From assembly GCF_011316935.1 (NCBI RefSeq), contig NZ_WLYS01000001.1, positions 806,001 through 870,000 of the forward strand: a stretch of DNA of 64,000 nt. The letters are read 5' to 3'. A program made the position numbers and the translations under genes. Within the stretch, counting starts at the first letter, position 1, and every line of letters starts with the position of its first letter. Origin of the DNA: Sphingobacterium chungjuense. Its GTDB lineage: Bacteria; Bacteroidota; Bacteroidia; Sphingobacteriales; Sphingobacteriaceae. This document shows, one piece after another, positions 18,965 to 28,825 of the stretch. The notes beneath the pieces were generated by a model. That model was not told where the DNA came from. It was given only the letters and a program-made list of their open reading frames with translations, and searched no databases.

Positions 18965-20646
18965 CGTGTGTTAAATCGTACATCAATAGTTTCGTTTTGT
19001 TCCCAGTTTGCTCGGATGGTAAATGTCCTGTCCAAATACCATATCGGTTCTTGATAGGTCATCGTCCATACGTCGGCAGGATCCCATTTGCCATTTCTAT
19101 TTCTATCCCAAATTACCCGGATACTGTATTTTCCAGTAGGATATTTGCGATAAGCCAATTGTTGATTGCTGGGTAATATTTGCGATTCGAAAACCTTCTC
19201 CTTATTTTCCGAGATCAATTCAATGACATATTGCTGTGCGGTATCCAGACCATTAAATGCCAAGGCGATGTCGCCATAGCTTTCAGCTTCGTTCATGGTG
19301 AATTGTATCTTTTCTTCTTTATTGACTTCCTCGAAATAACCTTGCATAGCGCCTTCCTCTAACGTCAATTCGTAATTTCTTTTTGGACGCCAATTAAAAC
19401 GGATGTGGTACATTTCTGGGTTGATGCTGTCCGCTTGCAATTGAAAGTTGCGGCGAGGAATGGAATCTTCGTTTAGAATAACCTTCGATTTATCTACCTG
19501 TTGTAGCGGTGTTCCTGCTGATAGTTGGATATGTTTGACACGATCTACCTTATTAGTAATACTAAATAGTGGTGTTATTGCTCTGTCTAATTTTAGATTT
19601 CTAGGTTTACGGATTACGCTGGTATCTAACACACCTGTAATATCAGATAATTCGAACTTGACCGAATCAAAGTCTAAGTTGGGTAAGTAGACGCGTACAG
19701 AATCGTTCGTAGGTGCAAATCTTGGAATAGCTTGACCATTCATCACCACTGGATCTAAGATTCGAAGAGTAGGTTGTTCTACTATTTTATTAAATACGAG
19801 GAGTGCCATACCACTACTTTCCAATTTGCGTTCTAACATCCTAAAATTTCGAACCGGCCCTTTACTTAGCTCAAGGTGTATTCCGGCCGTATCACGTCTT
19901 AAAACAATACTATCTTGTAGAAAACCAATCCATTCATCTGGTGAATTGTAGGTACGATCATTGTTTTGCTCTTTGATAGCATATATGCGATAGGTGTCTT
20001 CCTTTAGATTTTGTAATCTGAAAGTACCTGAGGTATCCACTGTGGTGAAAATGGATGCTTTTTTCTTTCCAAAAATAGTATCTCTGCTAGTGGGTATCAG
20101 GATGACGTTGATGTCTTTATCTTTTTCTGGATCGAAATCTTGTGTAAATCCATTGCTAACGCTTCCTTCTATGGATAGTGAATCTAGTTCAGATCCGGTT
20201 GAGAATACATACGTATAATTTAGAATAGGATTTCCTTCGTTGAAGTCTACTAATCCTTTTCCTAAGTTAATCGTATACGTTGTGTTTACTTCTAAACTGT
20301 CTGGAAGTTCAATATGAAGTGTACGTTTTCGAATTTTGTAAATAGCTGGAATATCCATATCAGGTGATACACTGAATTCCTTTTGTTGGTTGGTTGTTTT
20401 TACAAATTCATCAAACGTGATTTGAATTTTACGTTCTGTAAAATTAGTGGAGAAATTGGCCGGTAGTTCAGAAACAACGCTTGGTGGAATTGAATCTTTA
20501 GGACCACCAGTCGGTCGAGACATGTTAGCACATTGCTGAAATGCCGTCAATATGATTATTGCTAATAGTAGTAAATATGCATTCTGTTTTAACGCTATTT
20601 TTAAGCGTTTTAAGACACTTTTATTGTTTTTGGATATAGAACCCAT
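18961..20646 (-). CDS. Ig-like domain lipoprotein (Big_5 type)
   Basis: 561 residues. A hydrophobic N-terminal segment (LLLLAIIILTAFQQC) ends in a lipobox-like Cys at about residue 39, so it is probably an outer-membrane lipoprotein. PTGGPKDSIPPSVVSELPANFSTNF followed by KIQITFDEFV matches the bacterial Ig-like (SbsA/Big_5) domain found near the N-terminus of many Bacteroidota lipoproteins. The rest is beta-rich, including DRNRNGKWDPAD near the end. The function is unknown. It is monocistronic and placed between nadB and mnmG. Confidence 0.7.
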   Translation of the reverse strand: MGSISKNNKSVLKRLKIALKQNAYLLLLAIIILTAFQQCANMSRPTGGPKDSIPPSVVSELPANFSTNFTERKIQITFDEFVKTTNQQKEFSVSPDMDIPAIYKIRKRTLHIELPDSLEVNTTYTINLGKGLVDFNEGNPILNYTYVFSTGSELDSLSIEGSVSNGFTQDFDPEKDKDINVILIPTSRDTIFGKKKASIFTTVDTSGTFRLQNLKEDTYRIYAIKEQNNDRTYNSPDEWIGFLQDSIVLRRDTAGIHLELSKGPVRNFRMLERKLESSGMALLVFNKIVEQPTLRILDPVVMNGQAIPRFAPTNDSVRVYLPNLDFDSVKFELSDITGVLDTSVIRKPRNLKLDRAITPLFSITNKVDRVKHIQLSAGTPLQQVDKSKVILNEDSIPRRNFQLQADSINPEMYHIRFNWRPKRNYELTLEEGAMQGYFEEVNKEEKIQFTMNEAESYGDIALAFNGLDTAQQYVIELISENKEKVFESQILPSNQQLAYRKYPTGKYSIRVIWDRNRNGKWDPADVWTMTYQEPIWYLDRTFTIRANWEQNETIDVRFNTR

Positions 20647-20726
20647 ATTTTATTAGATAATACGTTTAATCAACTAAAAATGCGTCGTTATAGATTTAAT
20701 GTAAATATTTGATTTACAGTTATTTA

Positions 20727-22583
20727 CTATATATGAACCATCAAAATGCTAATATCTGCCGGAGAAACTCCTGAAATTCTAGATGCTTGCCCTAAAGTAC
20801 GTGGTCTGACAGTCGTAAGTTTTTGCCGTGCTTCTGTTGACAGGGAATTAATAGTGGAATAGTCAAAATCATGATGAATTTCTTTGTCTTCCATCTTCTT
20901 CATTTTGTTGACGATTTCCATTTCTTTCTCGAAGTAGCTATCATACTTAACCTTGATCTCGGCTTGTTCAATCGTTTCTGCATCGAAGTTGTTAAGATAG
21001 GTACCCAAATTCTTGTCGACTTTCGCCAGCGATAGTATATCGACTTGAGGACGACTCAACAAATTAAAAAGTCTCGTTTTTTGCGTAATAGTAGACGATC
21101 CCCAATCTTCCAATGCGGTATTAACATCACTAGGTTCTGTACTGGTATTGCGCATGAATTGCACAATTTTATCAGAGTTTGTTATCTTCTCTTCTACCCT
21201 ATTCATACGTTCGTCACTCACTAATCCTAATTTGTATGCTATTGGTGTCAGCCTAATATCTGCATTATCTTGACGTAATAATAAACGATGTTCTGCTCGG
21301 GAGGTAAACATACGATAGGGTTCGTCCGTGCCTTTTGTGACTAAGTCGTCTATCAACACACCGATGTAAGATTCTGATCTTTTCAATATAAGTTCATGTT
21401 GATCATTGATTCGTTGATGTGCATTAAGCCCAGCGATGAATCCTTGCGCAGCAGCTTCCTCATAACCTGTAGTTCCATTAATTTGTCCGGCGAAGAAAAG
21501 ATGTTTGATGCTTTGAGTTTCCAATGTCAAATCTAATTGCATTGGCGGAAAGTAATCGTATTCAATAGCATAACCTGGTCTATACATTTTGGCTGTTTCG
21601 AAACCGGGAATGGATCTTAAAGCTTTTAACTGTACATCTTCGGGTAATGAGGTAGAAAAACCATTAACATATATTTCAACTGTCCTAAAACCTTCAGGTT
21701 CTACGAAAATTTGATGTCTATCTCTTTCGGCAAATCGATTTATTTTATCTTCTATCGATGGACAGTATCGAGGGCCCAGGCCTTTGATACGACCAGTAAA
21801 CATGGGTGATTGTTCGAATCCAGTCTTTAAAATATCGTGAACATCTGGATTTGTATAGGTGATCCAGCAGCAGCGTTTTTCGAGAGGTCTGTCTATATCG
21901 TTGTAAGAGAATCTGCCAGGGTTTTCGTCGCCCCATTGCTCTTCCATTTTTGTATAGTTTAGACTTCTACCATCTACGCGGGGTGGTGTCCCTGTTTTCA
22001 TTCGACCAGCTTCAAAACCTAAGGAGACCAATTGTTCCGTCAAACCAGTTGCGGCTTTTTCGCCAGTTCTTCCACCACCGAAAGTTTTTTCGCCAACGTG
22101 AATCACTCCATTCAGAAACGTACCGTTAGTAAGGACGACTGCGTCCGAATCAATGCGAATACCTAGCGAAGTTACAACACCGCGAACTACATTGTCTTCT
22201 ACTATTAATTCCTTCACGGTGTCTTGCCATATATCGAGATTAGGTAAATCTTCTAATTGCCAACGCCACTCTTCTGCAAAACGCATGCGATCATTTTGCG
22301 CTCTTGGACTCCACATTGCTGGTCCTTTAGAGCGATTGAGCATTCTAAATTGGATTGTAGATTTATCGGCTATAATTCCAGTATAACCTCCCATGGCATC
22401 AATTTCTCGTACAATTTGTCCTTTTGCTACACCACCGATCGCCGGATTGCAGCTCATTTGGGCTATTACGCCCATATTCATCGTAATTAAAAGGGTTTTT
22501 GAACCCATATTGGCAGCCACTGCAGCTGCTTCACAGCCTGCATGACCCGCTCCTACCACAATGACGTTATATTTATCAAACAT
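20727..22583 (-). CDS. mnmG: tRNA uridine 5-carboxymethylaminomethyl modification enzyme MnmG (GidA)
   Basis: 618 residues from the ATG at 22583 ([20 protein letters not shown]). The frame continues ten codons further ([10 protein letters not shown]), but those codons are the parS site itself and the family starts at MFDKY. It has the FAD Rossmann motif [70 protein letters not shown] and the C-terminal tRNA-binding helical domain. With MnmE it modifies U34 of tRNAs. gidA is a frequent neighbour of bacterial origins. Confidence 0.95.
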   Translation of the reverse strand: MFDKYNVIVVGAGHAGCEAAAVAANMGSKTLLITMNMGVIAQMSCNPAIGGVAKGQIVREIDAMGGYTGIIADKSTIQFRMLNRSKGPAMWSPRAQNDRMRFAEEWRWQLEDLPNLDIWQDTVKELIVEDNVVRGVVTSLGIRIDSDAVVLTNGTFLNGVIHVGEKTFGGGRTGEKAATGLTEQLVSLGFEAGRMKTGTPPRVDGRSLNYTKMEEQWGDENPGRFSYNDIDRPLEKRCCWITYTNPDVHDILKTGFEQSPMFTGRIKGLGPRYCPSIEDKINRFAERDRHQIFVEPEGFRTVEIYVNGFSTSLPEDVQLKALRSIPGFETAKMYRPGYAIEYDYFPPMQLDLTLETQSIKHLFFAGQINGTTGYEEAAAQGFIAGLNAHQRINDQHELILKRSESYIGVLIDDLVTKGTDEPYRMFTSRAEHRLLLRQDNADIRLTPIAYKLGLVSDERMNRVEEKITNSDKIVQFMRNTSTEPSDVNTALEDWGSSTITQKTRLFNLLSRPQVDILSLAKVDKNLGTYLNNFDAETIEQAEIKVKYDSYFEKEMEIVNKMKKMEDKEIHHDFDYSTINSLSTEARQKLTTVRPRTLGQASRISGVSPADISILMVHI

Positions 22584-22596
22584 GATGTTTTCCCTA

Positions 22597-22637
22597 TGTT
22601 CCACGTGAAACATCTTATAGATGTTTCACGTGGAACG
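22597..22637. promoter_or_regulatory. Two inverted parS (ParB-binding) sites
   Basis: TGTTCCACGTGAAACA at 22597-22612 is identical to the canonical parS sequence described for Bacillus subtilis Spo0J. A second site in opposite orientation, TGTTTCACGTGGAACG at 22622-22637, differs in one base. Together they form a 17-base-pair inverted repeat with spacer TTATA. They sit in the gap between the ABC-F gene and mnmG, about 6 kb from the DnaA-box cluster. parA and parB are not in the window. Confidence 0.9.
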
Positions 22638-24500
22638 TTATATTAATTCCGCTAATTCGAGCCAACGAGCGGATTTGTTATCTAATTCTAATTTTAAATC
22701 TTCAATTTTATGAGCAATTTCACTCAATTCTGCGTGATCTGTAACTTGTGTTAACTTATCAGAAAGCGTGGCTATTTCACTTTCTATATGTTCAATCTCG
22801 GCTTCTAAATTGTTATATTCAATTTGTTCCTTGTAGGATATTTTAGACTTGGTATGTTTTGATTCCGCGATAACCGGTTCAGAAATTTTTGTTTTGTTGA
22901 TCTTTTCTGCTTTTAATTTTTCCTCAGTTTCAAATTTAAAGTCCGCGTAATTTCCATTATACATATTGACAAAGCCGCTGCCATCGAAAATGAATAATTG
23001 ATCAGTTAGTTTATCTAATAAATATCTATCATGCGTTACTAATAAAAGTACACCTGTGAAACGTTCTAAGAAATCTTCTAGTATATTCAATGTGTCCATA
23101 TCCAAATCATTGGATGGCTCATCGAGTATAAGGAAATTTGGATTAAGCATAAGAACGCGCATTAGTTGTAAACGCTTACGCTCACCTCCACTCAAATTAG
23201 ACACCATGCCAAATTGTTTTTCTGGTGGAAAAAGAAACTGAGTAAGTAATTGCGAGGCGGTAATAATTCCATCCTTCCCCATATCGATGTGTTCTGCCAC
23301 ATCTTTCACGACATCGATCACGCGTTGGTTTTCGCGAAAATCCAATCCGCCTTGCTTATAATATCCAATAACAGTTGTTTCACCCTTGGATATACTCCCA
23401 CTATCGGGTTCCAGCTCCTTTGTAATTAGATTAAGAAACGTTGATTTACCACTACCATTTCTTCCTGCTAAACCGACGCGATCACCTTTTTTAAAGGTAT
23501 AAGTGAAATCAGAAATAATTGGTGCCTTTTTGAATGATTTGCTAACCGCTTCGATTTCCATTATTTTGGATCCTTGACGTGATGTTTGCATTTTTAATTG
23601 CACTTTATCGTGTTCTGTCGGTGCTTTTGATTTATCTTGCAAATCATAAAATGCCTCGATTCTAGATTTGGATTTCGTTCCACGCGCTTTTGGTTGGCGG
23701 CGCATCCACTCCAATTCCTTTTTCCAAAGATTCCGCGCTTTATCAGCACTCGCAACTTGTGAAAGATGCCGCTCCGCTTTCTTCTCTACGAAGTTGGCAT
23801 AATCGCCCTTGTATTGAAATATTTCTCCCCTATCCAATTCCCGAATTTCTTGACATACATGATCTAGGAAATAGCGGTCGTGTGATACGATTAAAACGGT
23901 CTTATTTCCAGAAGTCAATAATTTTTCCAACCATTCAATCGTTTCAATATCTAAATGGTTAGTAGGCTCATCCAAAATGTATACATCCGGCTCGTCGATC
24001 AATAACTTGGCTAAAGCCAATCTTTTTTGTTGACCACCCGACATAGACGATATCTTCTTATCGAAATCCGATATTTGCAAGCGATTTAAGATTGTTTTGA
24101 TCTGATGCTCATATTCCCATGCGTTTAGTGCCGTCAGCTCATCAGAGATGCGTCCTAATTCGTCTACATCGTAATTATCTGACTCTACTAAGCGCTCATA
24201 GTCTTTAATGAGTTGCTGTTGTTTATTATCTGCACTATAGATAAAATCTTCAATCGTATTCAAATGTGCAAAGTCAGGTTCTTGTGGTAAATAACCAACA
24301 CGAATACCACGCTCACTAACAACTGTACCACTATCCGGATCCATTACGCCAGCCATTATCTTCAACAGAGTCGACTTTCCGGTACCATTGATACCTACTA
24401 AAGCAACACAATCTCCAGCTTGCATGCCGAAATGTAAATCACGAAAAAGCCAACGATCGTGAAATGAATGACTTAATTTTTCTGTACTTAATATGCTCAC
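22638..24500 (-). CDS. uup: ABC-F ATPase (Uup-like)
   Basis: 620 residues with two ABC domains and no membrane segment. The first has Walker A GINGTGKSTL, signature SGGQQKRLALA and LDEPTNHLD. The second has GRNGSGKST, LSGGERKRL and LDEPSNDLD. A charged inter-domain linker and a C-terminal coiled coil (NNLEAEIEHIESEIATL) match Uup. ABC-F proteins act on the ribosome, and Uup also affects transposon excision and branched DNA. The start is GTG at 24500, overlapping the stop of the upstream NAD(P)-binding gene (GTGA). Confidence 0.88.
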   Translation of the reverse strand: MSILSTEKLSHSFHDRWLFRDLHFGMQAGDCVALVGINGTGKSTLLKIMAGVMDPDSGTVVSERGIRVGYLPQEPDFAHLNTIEDFIYSADNKQQQLIKDYERLVESDNYDVDELGRISDELTALNAWEYEHQIKTILNRLQISDFDKKISSMSGGQQKRLALAKLLIDEPDVYILDEPTNHLDIETIEWLEKLLTSGNKTVLIVSHDRYFLDHVCQEIRELDRGEIFQYKGDYANFVEKKAERHLSQVASADKARNLWKKELEWMRRQPKARGTKSKSRIEAFYDLQDKSKAPTEHDKVQLKMQTSRQGSKIMEIEAVSKSFKKAPIISDFTYTFKKGDRVGLAGRNGSGKSTFLNLITKELEPDSGSISKGETTVIGYYKQGGLDFRENQRVIDVVKDVAEHIDMGKDGIITASQLLTQFLFPPEKQFGMVSNLSGGERKRLQLMRVLMLNPNFLILDEPSNDLDMDTLNILEDFLERFTGVLLLVTHDRYLLDKLTDQLFIFDGSGFVNMYNGNYADFKFETEEKLKAEKINKTKISEPVIAESKHTKSKISYKEQIEYNNLEAEIEHIESEIATLSDKLTQVTDHAELSEIAHKIEDLKLELDNKSARWLELAELI

Positions 24501-25162
24501 GCGAGTTGTTTTATTTGTTCTGTATTATATGTATGCACACCAGGATAATCAATTCCTGCAGTTTTTACCAATGCTTGCGCAATCGTTTTTCCATCGATAC
24601 TTCGGTATTTTTTTAGACTACCACGTAATAAGGGATTAATTATTCTGAAAAAACCAGACGCAAAACGTTCTGTTGGTCTACTTTCATTTCGATTACCCGT
24701 AATTAGAGCCGGTCGCATAATGTATAATTGCTCGAAATTAAGAGCCTTTATATCTTCTTCAACTCGACCCTTCATCTGCATGTAGAAATTGTTAGATTTC
24801 TCGTTTGCTCCTAAAGCAGATACGAATGAGAACTTCGTAGCACCATTCGATTGCCCTATTTTAGCTACTTTTATAGGATAATCATGATCTACTTGTATAT
24901 AATCTTTCTTGTTTGGAGTTTTCTTTTTGGTAGATCCTAAACAGCTGAAAATGTGGGTAATAGGTGTTTTTTCGATAAAGTAATCTATACTATCAAAATC
25001 AGCCTGAATTTGAACCAGACGTTCGTGTTCCAGCGGAATTCCATGCCGGCTTACCGCATAGATTACATCATACGTGTTCTGCTGTAGAAGCATTTTGGTG
25101 GTGTGCAGACCGACGAGTCCGCTGGCGCCTAATACTAAGGCATGTGACTTTTTAGTTGACAT
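24497..25162 (-). CDS. NAD(P)-binding protein (HTATIP2/SDR-like)
   Basis: 221 residues from the ATG at 25162 (MSTKKSHALVLGASGLVG). The upstream nine codons lack family similarity. It has the N-terminal Rossmann motif LGASGLVGLHTTK, DHDYPIKVAKIGQSNGATKFSFVSALGA and LYIMRPALITGNR, as in atypical short-chain dehydrogenases of the NAD(P)H-binding HTATIP2 type. Substrate unknown. It is coupled to the ABC-F gene by a four-base overlap. Confidence 0.75.
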   Translation of the reverse strand: MSTKKSHALVLGASGLVGLHTTKMLLQQNTYDVIYAVSRHGIPLEHERLVQIQADFDSIDYFIEKTPITHIFSCLGSTKKKTPNKKDYIQVDHDYPIKVAKIGQSNGATKFSFVSALGANEKSNNFYMQMKGRVEEDIKALNFEQLYIMRPALITGNRNESRPTERFASGFFRIINPLLRGSLKKYRSIDGKTIAQALVKTAGIDYPGVHTYNTEQIKQLA

Positions 25163-25263
25163 AATATTCCAAATGTCAAAAGTACACAATAATTCGACAA
25201 GAGATTGTTAAATCCCTTTAACGATAATACACAAATAGCTAAGATGACGATGAGCTGTATTTA

Positions 25264-25650
25264 CTAATTCATCCTGAAATCTGCAATGAGATTAAATCTT
25301 GGAATAGCTACAGTCAAGAATTCACCATCAGACAACCGTTGCATCTCGTAGAATCCTTGCATATAACCCATATCGCTACGCAAATTGCAACCAGAGGCAT
25401 ACTGATGACTTTGTCCTGATTCGAGTATCGGTTGTTCACCAACTACACCTTCTCCATCTACTTGTTTATGATCTCCAATCGTATCAAATATGTCCCAATG
25501 GCGTCGTACTAATTGTATAGTTTCAGTGCCTTGATTCTCGATCGTAATACGGTAAGCAAACATGAAATGAAGATTATCGGGATTGGAATACTCTGGCTGA
25601 TACAAAACTTCAACCGAAATCTGCACATCTGATGTAATCTGACTAATCAT
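25264..25650 (-). CDS. apaG: ApaG domain protein
   Basis: A 128-residue single-domain ApaG protein with a fibronectin-III-like beta fold. It has YRITIENQGTETIQLVRRHWDI, VDGEGVVGEQPILESG and YMQGFYEMQ, the family signature. ApaG is linked to Co/Mg resistance in Salmonella, and its domain occurs in eukaryotic F-box and DNA polymerase delta-interacting proteins; the biochemical role is unsettled. It follows the Wzc gene by 34 bases and could be read through from the polysaccharide operon. Confidence 0.9.
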   Translation of the reverse strand: MISQITSDVQISVEVLYQPEYSNPDNLHFMFAYRITIENQGTETIQLVRRHWDIFDTIGDHKQVDGEGVVGEQPILESGQSHQYASGCNLRSDMGYMQGFYEMQRLSDGEFLTVAIPRFNLIADFRMN

Positions 25651-25684
25651 ATGTTAATGCATTAAGATCCTGCTAATGTACTAA

Positions 25685-28018
25685 TTATTTCTTTGCTCCG
25701 TAACCATATCCGTAACCATATCCATACCCATATCCGTAACCATATCCAGCAATACCTTTACGAATGCCATTCAATACTATGCCCATGTTGTTTAAAGTAC
25801 CTTGTTGATAGATGCTCTCGATTTCAGGTAACTGTCTTCTATCCATTTTACCAGCGCGAATCACAAAAATTGTTAGTTCTGAAATTCGATTGATGATAGA
25901 AGAATCGGCTACTACTCCGACAGGAACATTATCCACTACAACGTAATCATAGAGCTCCTTTAATTCGCTAATTAGGCTATCTAAGCGATCGCTCAAGAGC
26001 AGTTCGACCGGATTAGGGGCAACGACTCCAATAGGAATAATATCTACTATACCGGAGATCTCATTCTTATACAAGACATCTTGAAGAGGCACGTTGCGAT
26101 CAGCTAGATAGTGACTCACACCTTGGGTTTTTGGCACATTTACTTTTGCACTTAATGTACCTTTCCGAAGATCCAAATCTAGCAGTACGACCTTTTTCTT
26201 CAAAAATGCCAAGCTTGTCGCTAAATTTATGGCACAAAAAGTCTTTCCAACACCTTCAGTAAGGGAGGTCAATGTAATTACCTGTTTGCTTTTTCCATTA
26301 GACATGAAGTCAATGTTCGTGCGTAAAATCCGGAAAGTTTCTGTAACAGGATCCGTGGCCTGTTCTCTTACAATGACATGTACGTTCTTTTTACTATTTT
26401 TTGAGAAAGGAATTTCGCCTAGAAATGGGACGGTCAATACTTCCTCTAAATCTTTACGATCACGTACCGAAGTGTTTAAGAATAATATCATTAACAATAT
26501 TGCCGTTGGTATAGCGAGACCAATACCTATACCAATAGCCATTTTTCTGATTTTGTTAGGAGATACAGGGTAATCACTTCCAGAAGCTGGATCGATGACA
26601 CGGATATTATCATCTGCCATCGCCTGATTCAAAGCGTTTTCTTCTCTCTTGTTGAGAAGCAACATATACAGCTCTTCTTTTACTTTTTGATTTCTTTCAA
26701 TACCAAGCACTTGACGTTGTTTTGCAGGCATGGATATCGCATCTTTTTGCGCAATGGCCATATCTCTTTGCGCGTTTCTTACTCTTACCTGTAATCCGGA
26801 TACGGCATTGTCTACAGCACGCTCTATATTTTGTCTATTGTAAACCAAATACTGATCAATCTCCTGGACTACCGGATTATTAGAGTTATTGCCTTCAAGC
26901 AAGCGATTTCGCCGCAATAAAGCACTATTGTAGTCATTTACATAGCGTTCCACATTCAAATCTGCTAATCCCATGTTTGATGGAATTAGCTTTTCTGATC
27001 TGTTGGCATCGTAAATGTAATCGCGCATCATTTCTGCTAGACTCAATTGTGTTTCTAACTCACGACTAGCATTTAAATATTCTCTACTTTCCGCGATATA
27101 CATACCTGCGGCAGCATTAACATCCATACCATTATTAGCCATCTTTATATGTTCTAAATCTGTCTCCACCGTCCCCAGATCATGCTCGATGATGGCTATG
27201 CGTTCCCGAATGAAATCAGCGGTACTAACTGCAACTCTATTTTTCTCTTCTATAGTCTGTTCATTATATACTTCAATCAAAGTCTTTATAAGATCCACTG
27301 CACGTTTTGGAGAATGATCCTCTAATGTTAATTGCAAAAGTCCTGCATCCTCCTCTATTTGCGAAATCTTCATTCTTGATAGAAAGTAAGAAACCATAGT
27401 TTCCCTAGGGATCTTCGTGACGGTTATTTCCTCTCCAAAAATAGCAGGTTTGTATAGCTTATTTGGTGATATGGTGAGCTTTCCAATGGGCGTCGCAGTC
27501 TCTTCTTTCAATCTAACCTTCTGACTGTGAATTATATTATCATTTTCCACTAAAAGAAAGTCGACATGACTAGAATCCTTCGGTATAATAGTCATAGAAG
27601 CATGTGCTTCAGAGTCTAATTGAGCAAAGGTGACACGTATTGGGGAATCTTTATACAACTCTATATTGCGCAGACCTTCTGTTCTTGAATAGGAAATATC
27701 CCCTTGAATTTCTGCAATAGTATGTCGCATCAATTCTTTAGATTTCAATTGTAGAATTTCACTTGCCACGCTTACCGTGTTGAACATCGAACTACGTGTA
27801 AATCTTGCCGTGACATTCGTATTTTGCGGTGTCTTGATCATCAAGATAGCGGACTTGCTGTACACAAATGGTGTTTTGCTATATTGATAATAGTAGTACC
27901 CACCAAAAAATAATATGGAAAGCACAAACCACTTCCAGTGAACAAATAGATATTTAAGTAAGTCAATTACATTAATTGACTTCTCTTCTGTGCCCATCAC
28001 TTTAGTATCATTAATCAT
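25685..28018 (-). CDS. Polysaccharide biosynthesis tyrosine autokinase (Wzc-like) with GY-repeat tail
   Basis: A 777-residue co-polymerase and BY-kinase. Two membrane segments frame a periplasmic Wzz-like domain (residues about 30-50 and 505-525) with long coiled coils. The cytoplasmic kinase has Walker A SLTEGVGKTF, Walker A' VVLLDLDLRKG and Walker B YDYVVVDNVPVG. The C-terminus is an exact eight-fold Gly-Tyr repeat before AKK, the Tyr cluster that such kinases phosphorylate in trans. It pairs with the Wza-like gene 7 bases upstream and would control chain length and export of the surface polysaccharide. Confidence 0.93.
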   Translation of the reverse strand: MINDTKVMGTEEKSINVIDLLKYLFVHWKWFVLSILFFGGYYYYQYSKTPFVYSKSAILMIKTPQNTNVTARFTRSSMFNTVSVASEILQLKSKELMRHTIAEIQGDISYSRTEGLRNIELYKDSPIRVTFAQLDSEAHASMTIIPKDSSHVDFLLVENDNIIHSQKVRLKEETATPIGKLTISPNKLYKPAIFGEEITVTKIPRETMVSYFLSRMKISQIEEDAGLLQLTLEDHSPKRAVDLIKTLIEVYNEQTIEEKNRVAVSTADFIRERIAIIEHDLGTVETDLEHIKMANNGMDVNAAAGMYIAESREYLNASRELETQLSLAEMMRDYIYDANRSEKLIPSNMGLADLNVERYVNDYNSALLRRNRLLEGNNSNNPVVQEIDQYLVYNRQNIERAVDNAVSGLQVRVRNAQRDMAIAQKDAISMPAKQRQVLGIERNQKVKEELYMLLLNKREENALNQAMADDNIRVIDPASGSDYPVSPNKIRKMAIGIGIGLAIPTAILLMILFLNTSVRDRKDLEEVLTVPFLGEIPFSKNSKKNVHVIVREQATDPVTETFRILRTNIDFMSNGKSKQVITLTSLTEGVGKTFCAINLATSLAFLKKKVVLLDLDLRKGTLSAKVNVPKTQGVSHYLADRNVPLQDVLYKNEISGIVDIIPIGVVAPNPVELLLSDRLDSLISELKELYDYVVVDNVPVGVVADSSIINRISELTIFVIRAGKMDRRQLPEIESIYQQGTLNNMGIVLNGIRKGIAGYGYGYGYGYGYGYGYGAKK
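25697..25747 (-). repeat. Eight-fold Gly-Tyr codon repeat at the Wzc C-terminus
   Basis: A 51-base run of imperfect 12-base units (reading CCGTAACCATAT on the plus strand) encodes eight consecutive Gly-Tyr pairs. Unit number could change by slippage, altering the phosphotyrosine cluster. Confidence 0.9.
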
Positions 28019-28025
28019 AGAACTA

Positions 28026-28814
28026 TTATCTTATTAAGACCAATGTGGTTAAAACTATACCGAGAATGCCTGTAAACAAGCCCAAATATCGTAAAGTATT
28101 CTCTTCTCTTGCAGATGGTACAGCACCTCTCGGATGGACATAGACAATGTCATTTTGCTGTAAAAAAAATGTAGGAGAATTAAATAAGTTGGTGGACTCT
28201 ATATCATTCATGTACATTTTACGAACACCATTTTCCTCTCTAATTACACTCACTTTATTTGGTACCGCATTAGCTGTAAGACCGCCAGAACGAGCCAAAG
28301 CATCCAATAAGGTAACTCGGGTATCCGGAATATCCAAAATTCCGACAGAACTAACTTCACCCATCATCGTAATTTTAACATTGATTAATTCAACCTTGAC
28401 AATTGGTTCGGCAATCAGTTTTTTATTCACCAGATTTTCCCATATTAAATCCCTTACACCATCGATTGTTAATCCTTCAATATTCAAAGAACCAATGATT
28501 GGGTAATCTATTCGACCATCGGTATCTACCAAAAAAGTATTGTTGGATTGCCCACTGCGGATATTTGCTTGCCCATCTGCATCAATACCATAGTTTCCGA
28601 TATCAAGGTTAAATGGTGCCGCCAGTTCAGGATTTTTGGAGCTCACGGTGATGCTTAGTCGATCATTCTTTTGAATACGTATCGGAGCTGCAGCCACAGT
28701 AGGATAAGCAACACCTTCTTGCATATCCTTAACATAGACAACCTTCTTGGATACGATACAAGAATGTAATGAAAAAAGGGAAATTAGGGCAGTAAAAAAC
28801 AGGTATTTTTTCAT
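28026..28814 (-). CDS. Polysaccharide export lipoprotein (Wza/BexD family)
   Basis: 262 residues. The signal peptide ends in the lipobox LFSLHSC (Cys about 19). The Poly_export domain begins at IRIQKNDRLSITVSSKNPEL and includes DGRIDYPIIGSLNIEGLTIDGV. A SLBB-like domain (VTLLDALARSGGLTANAVPNKVSVIRE) follows. A C-terminal membrane helix (YLGLFTGILGIVLTTLVLI) is present, as in many Bacteroidota members. It would form the outer-membrane export channel partnered with the adjacent Wzc. Confidence 0.92.
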   Translation of the reverse strand: MKKYLFFTALISLFSLHSCIVSKKVVYVKDMQEGVAYPTVAAAPIRIQKNDRLSITVSSKNPELAAPFNLDIGNYGIDADGQANIRSGQSNNTFLVDTDGRIDYPIIGSLNIEGLTIDGVRDLIWENLVNKKLIAEPIVKVELINVKITMMGEVSSVGILDIPDTRVTLLDALARSGGLTANAVPNKVSVIREENGVRKMYMNDIESTNLFNSPTFFLQQNDIVYVHPRGAVPSAREENTLRYLGLFTGILGIVLTTLVLIR

Positions 28815-28825
28815 ATAATTAATGA

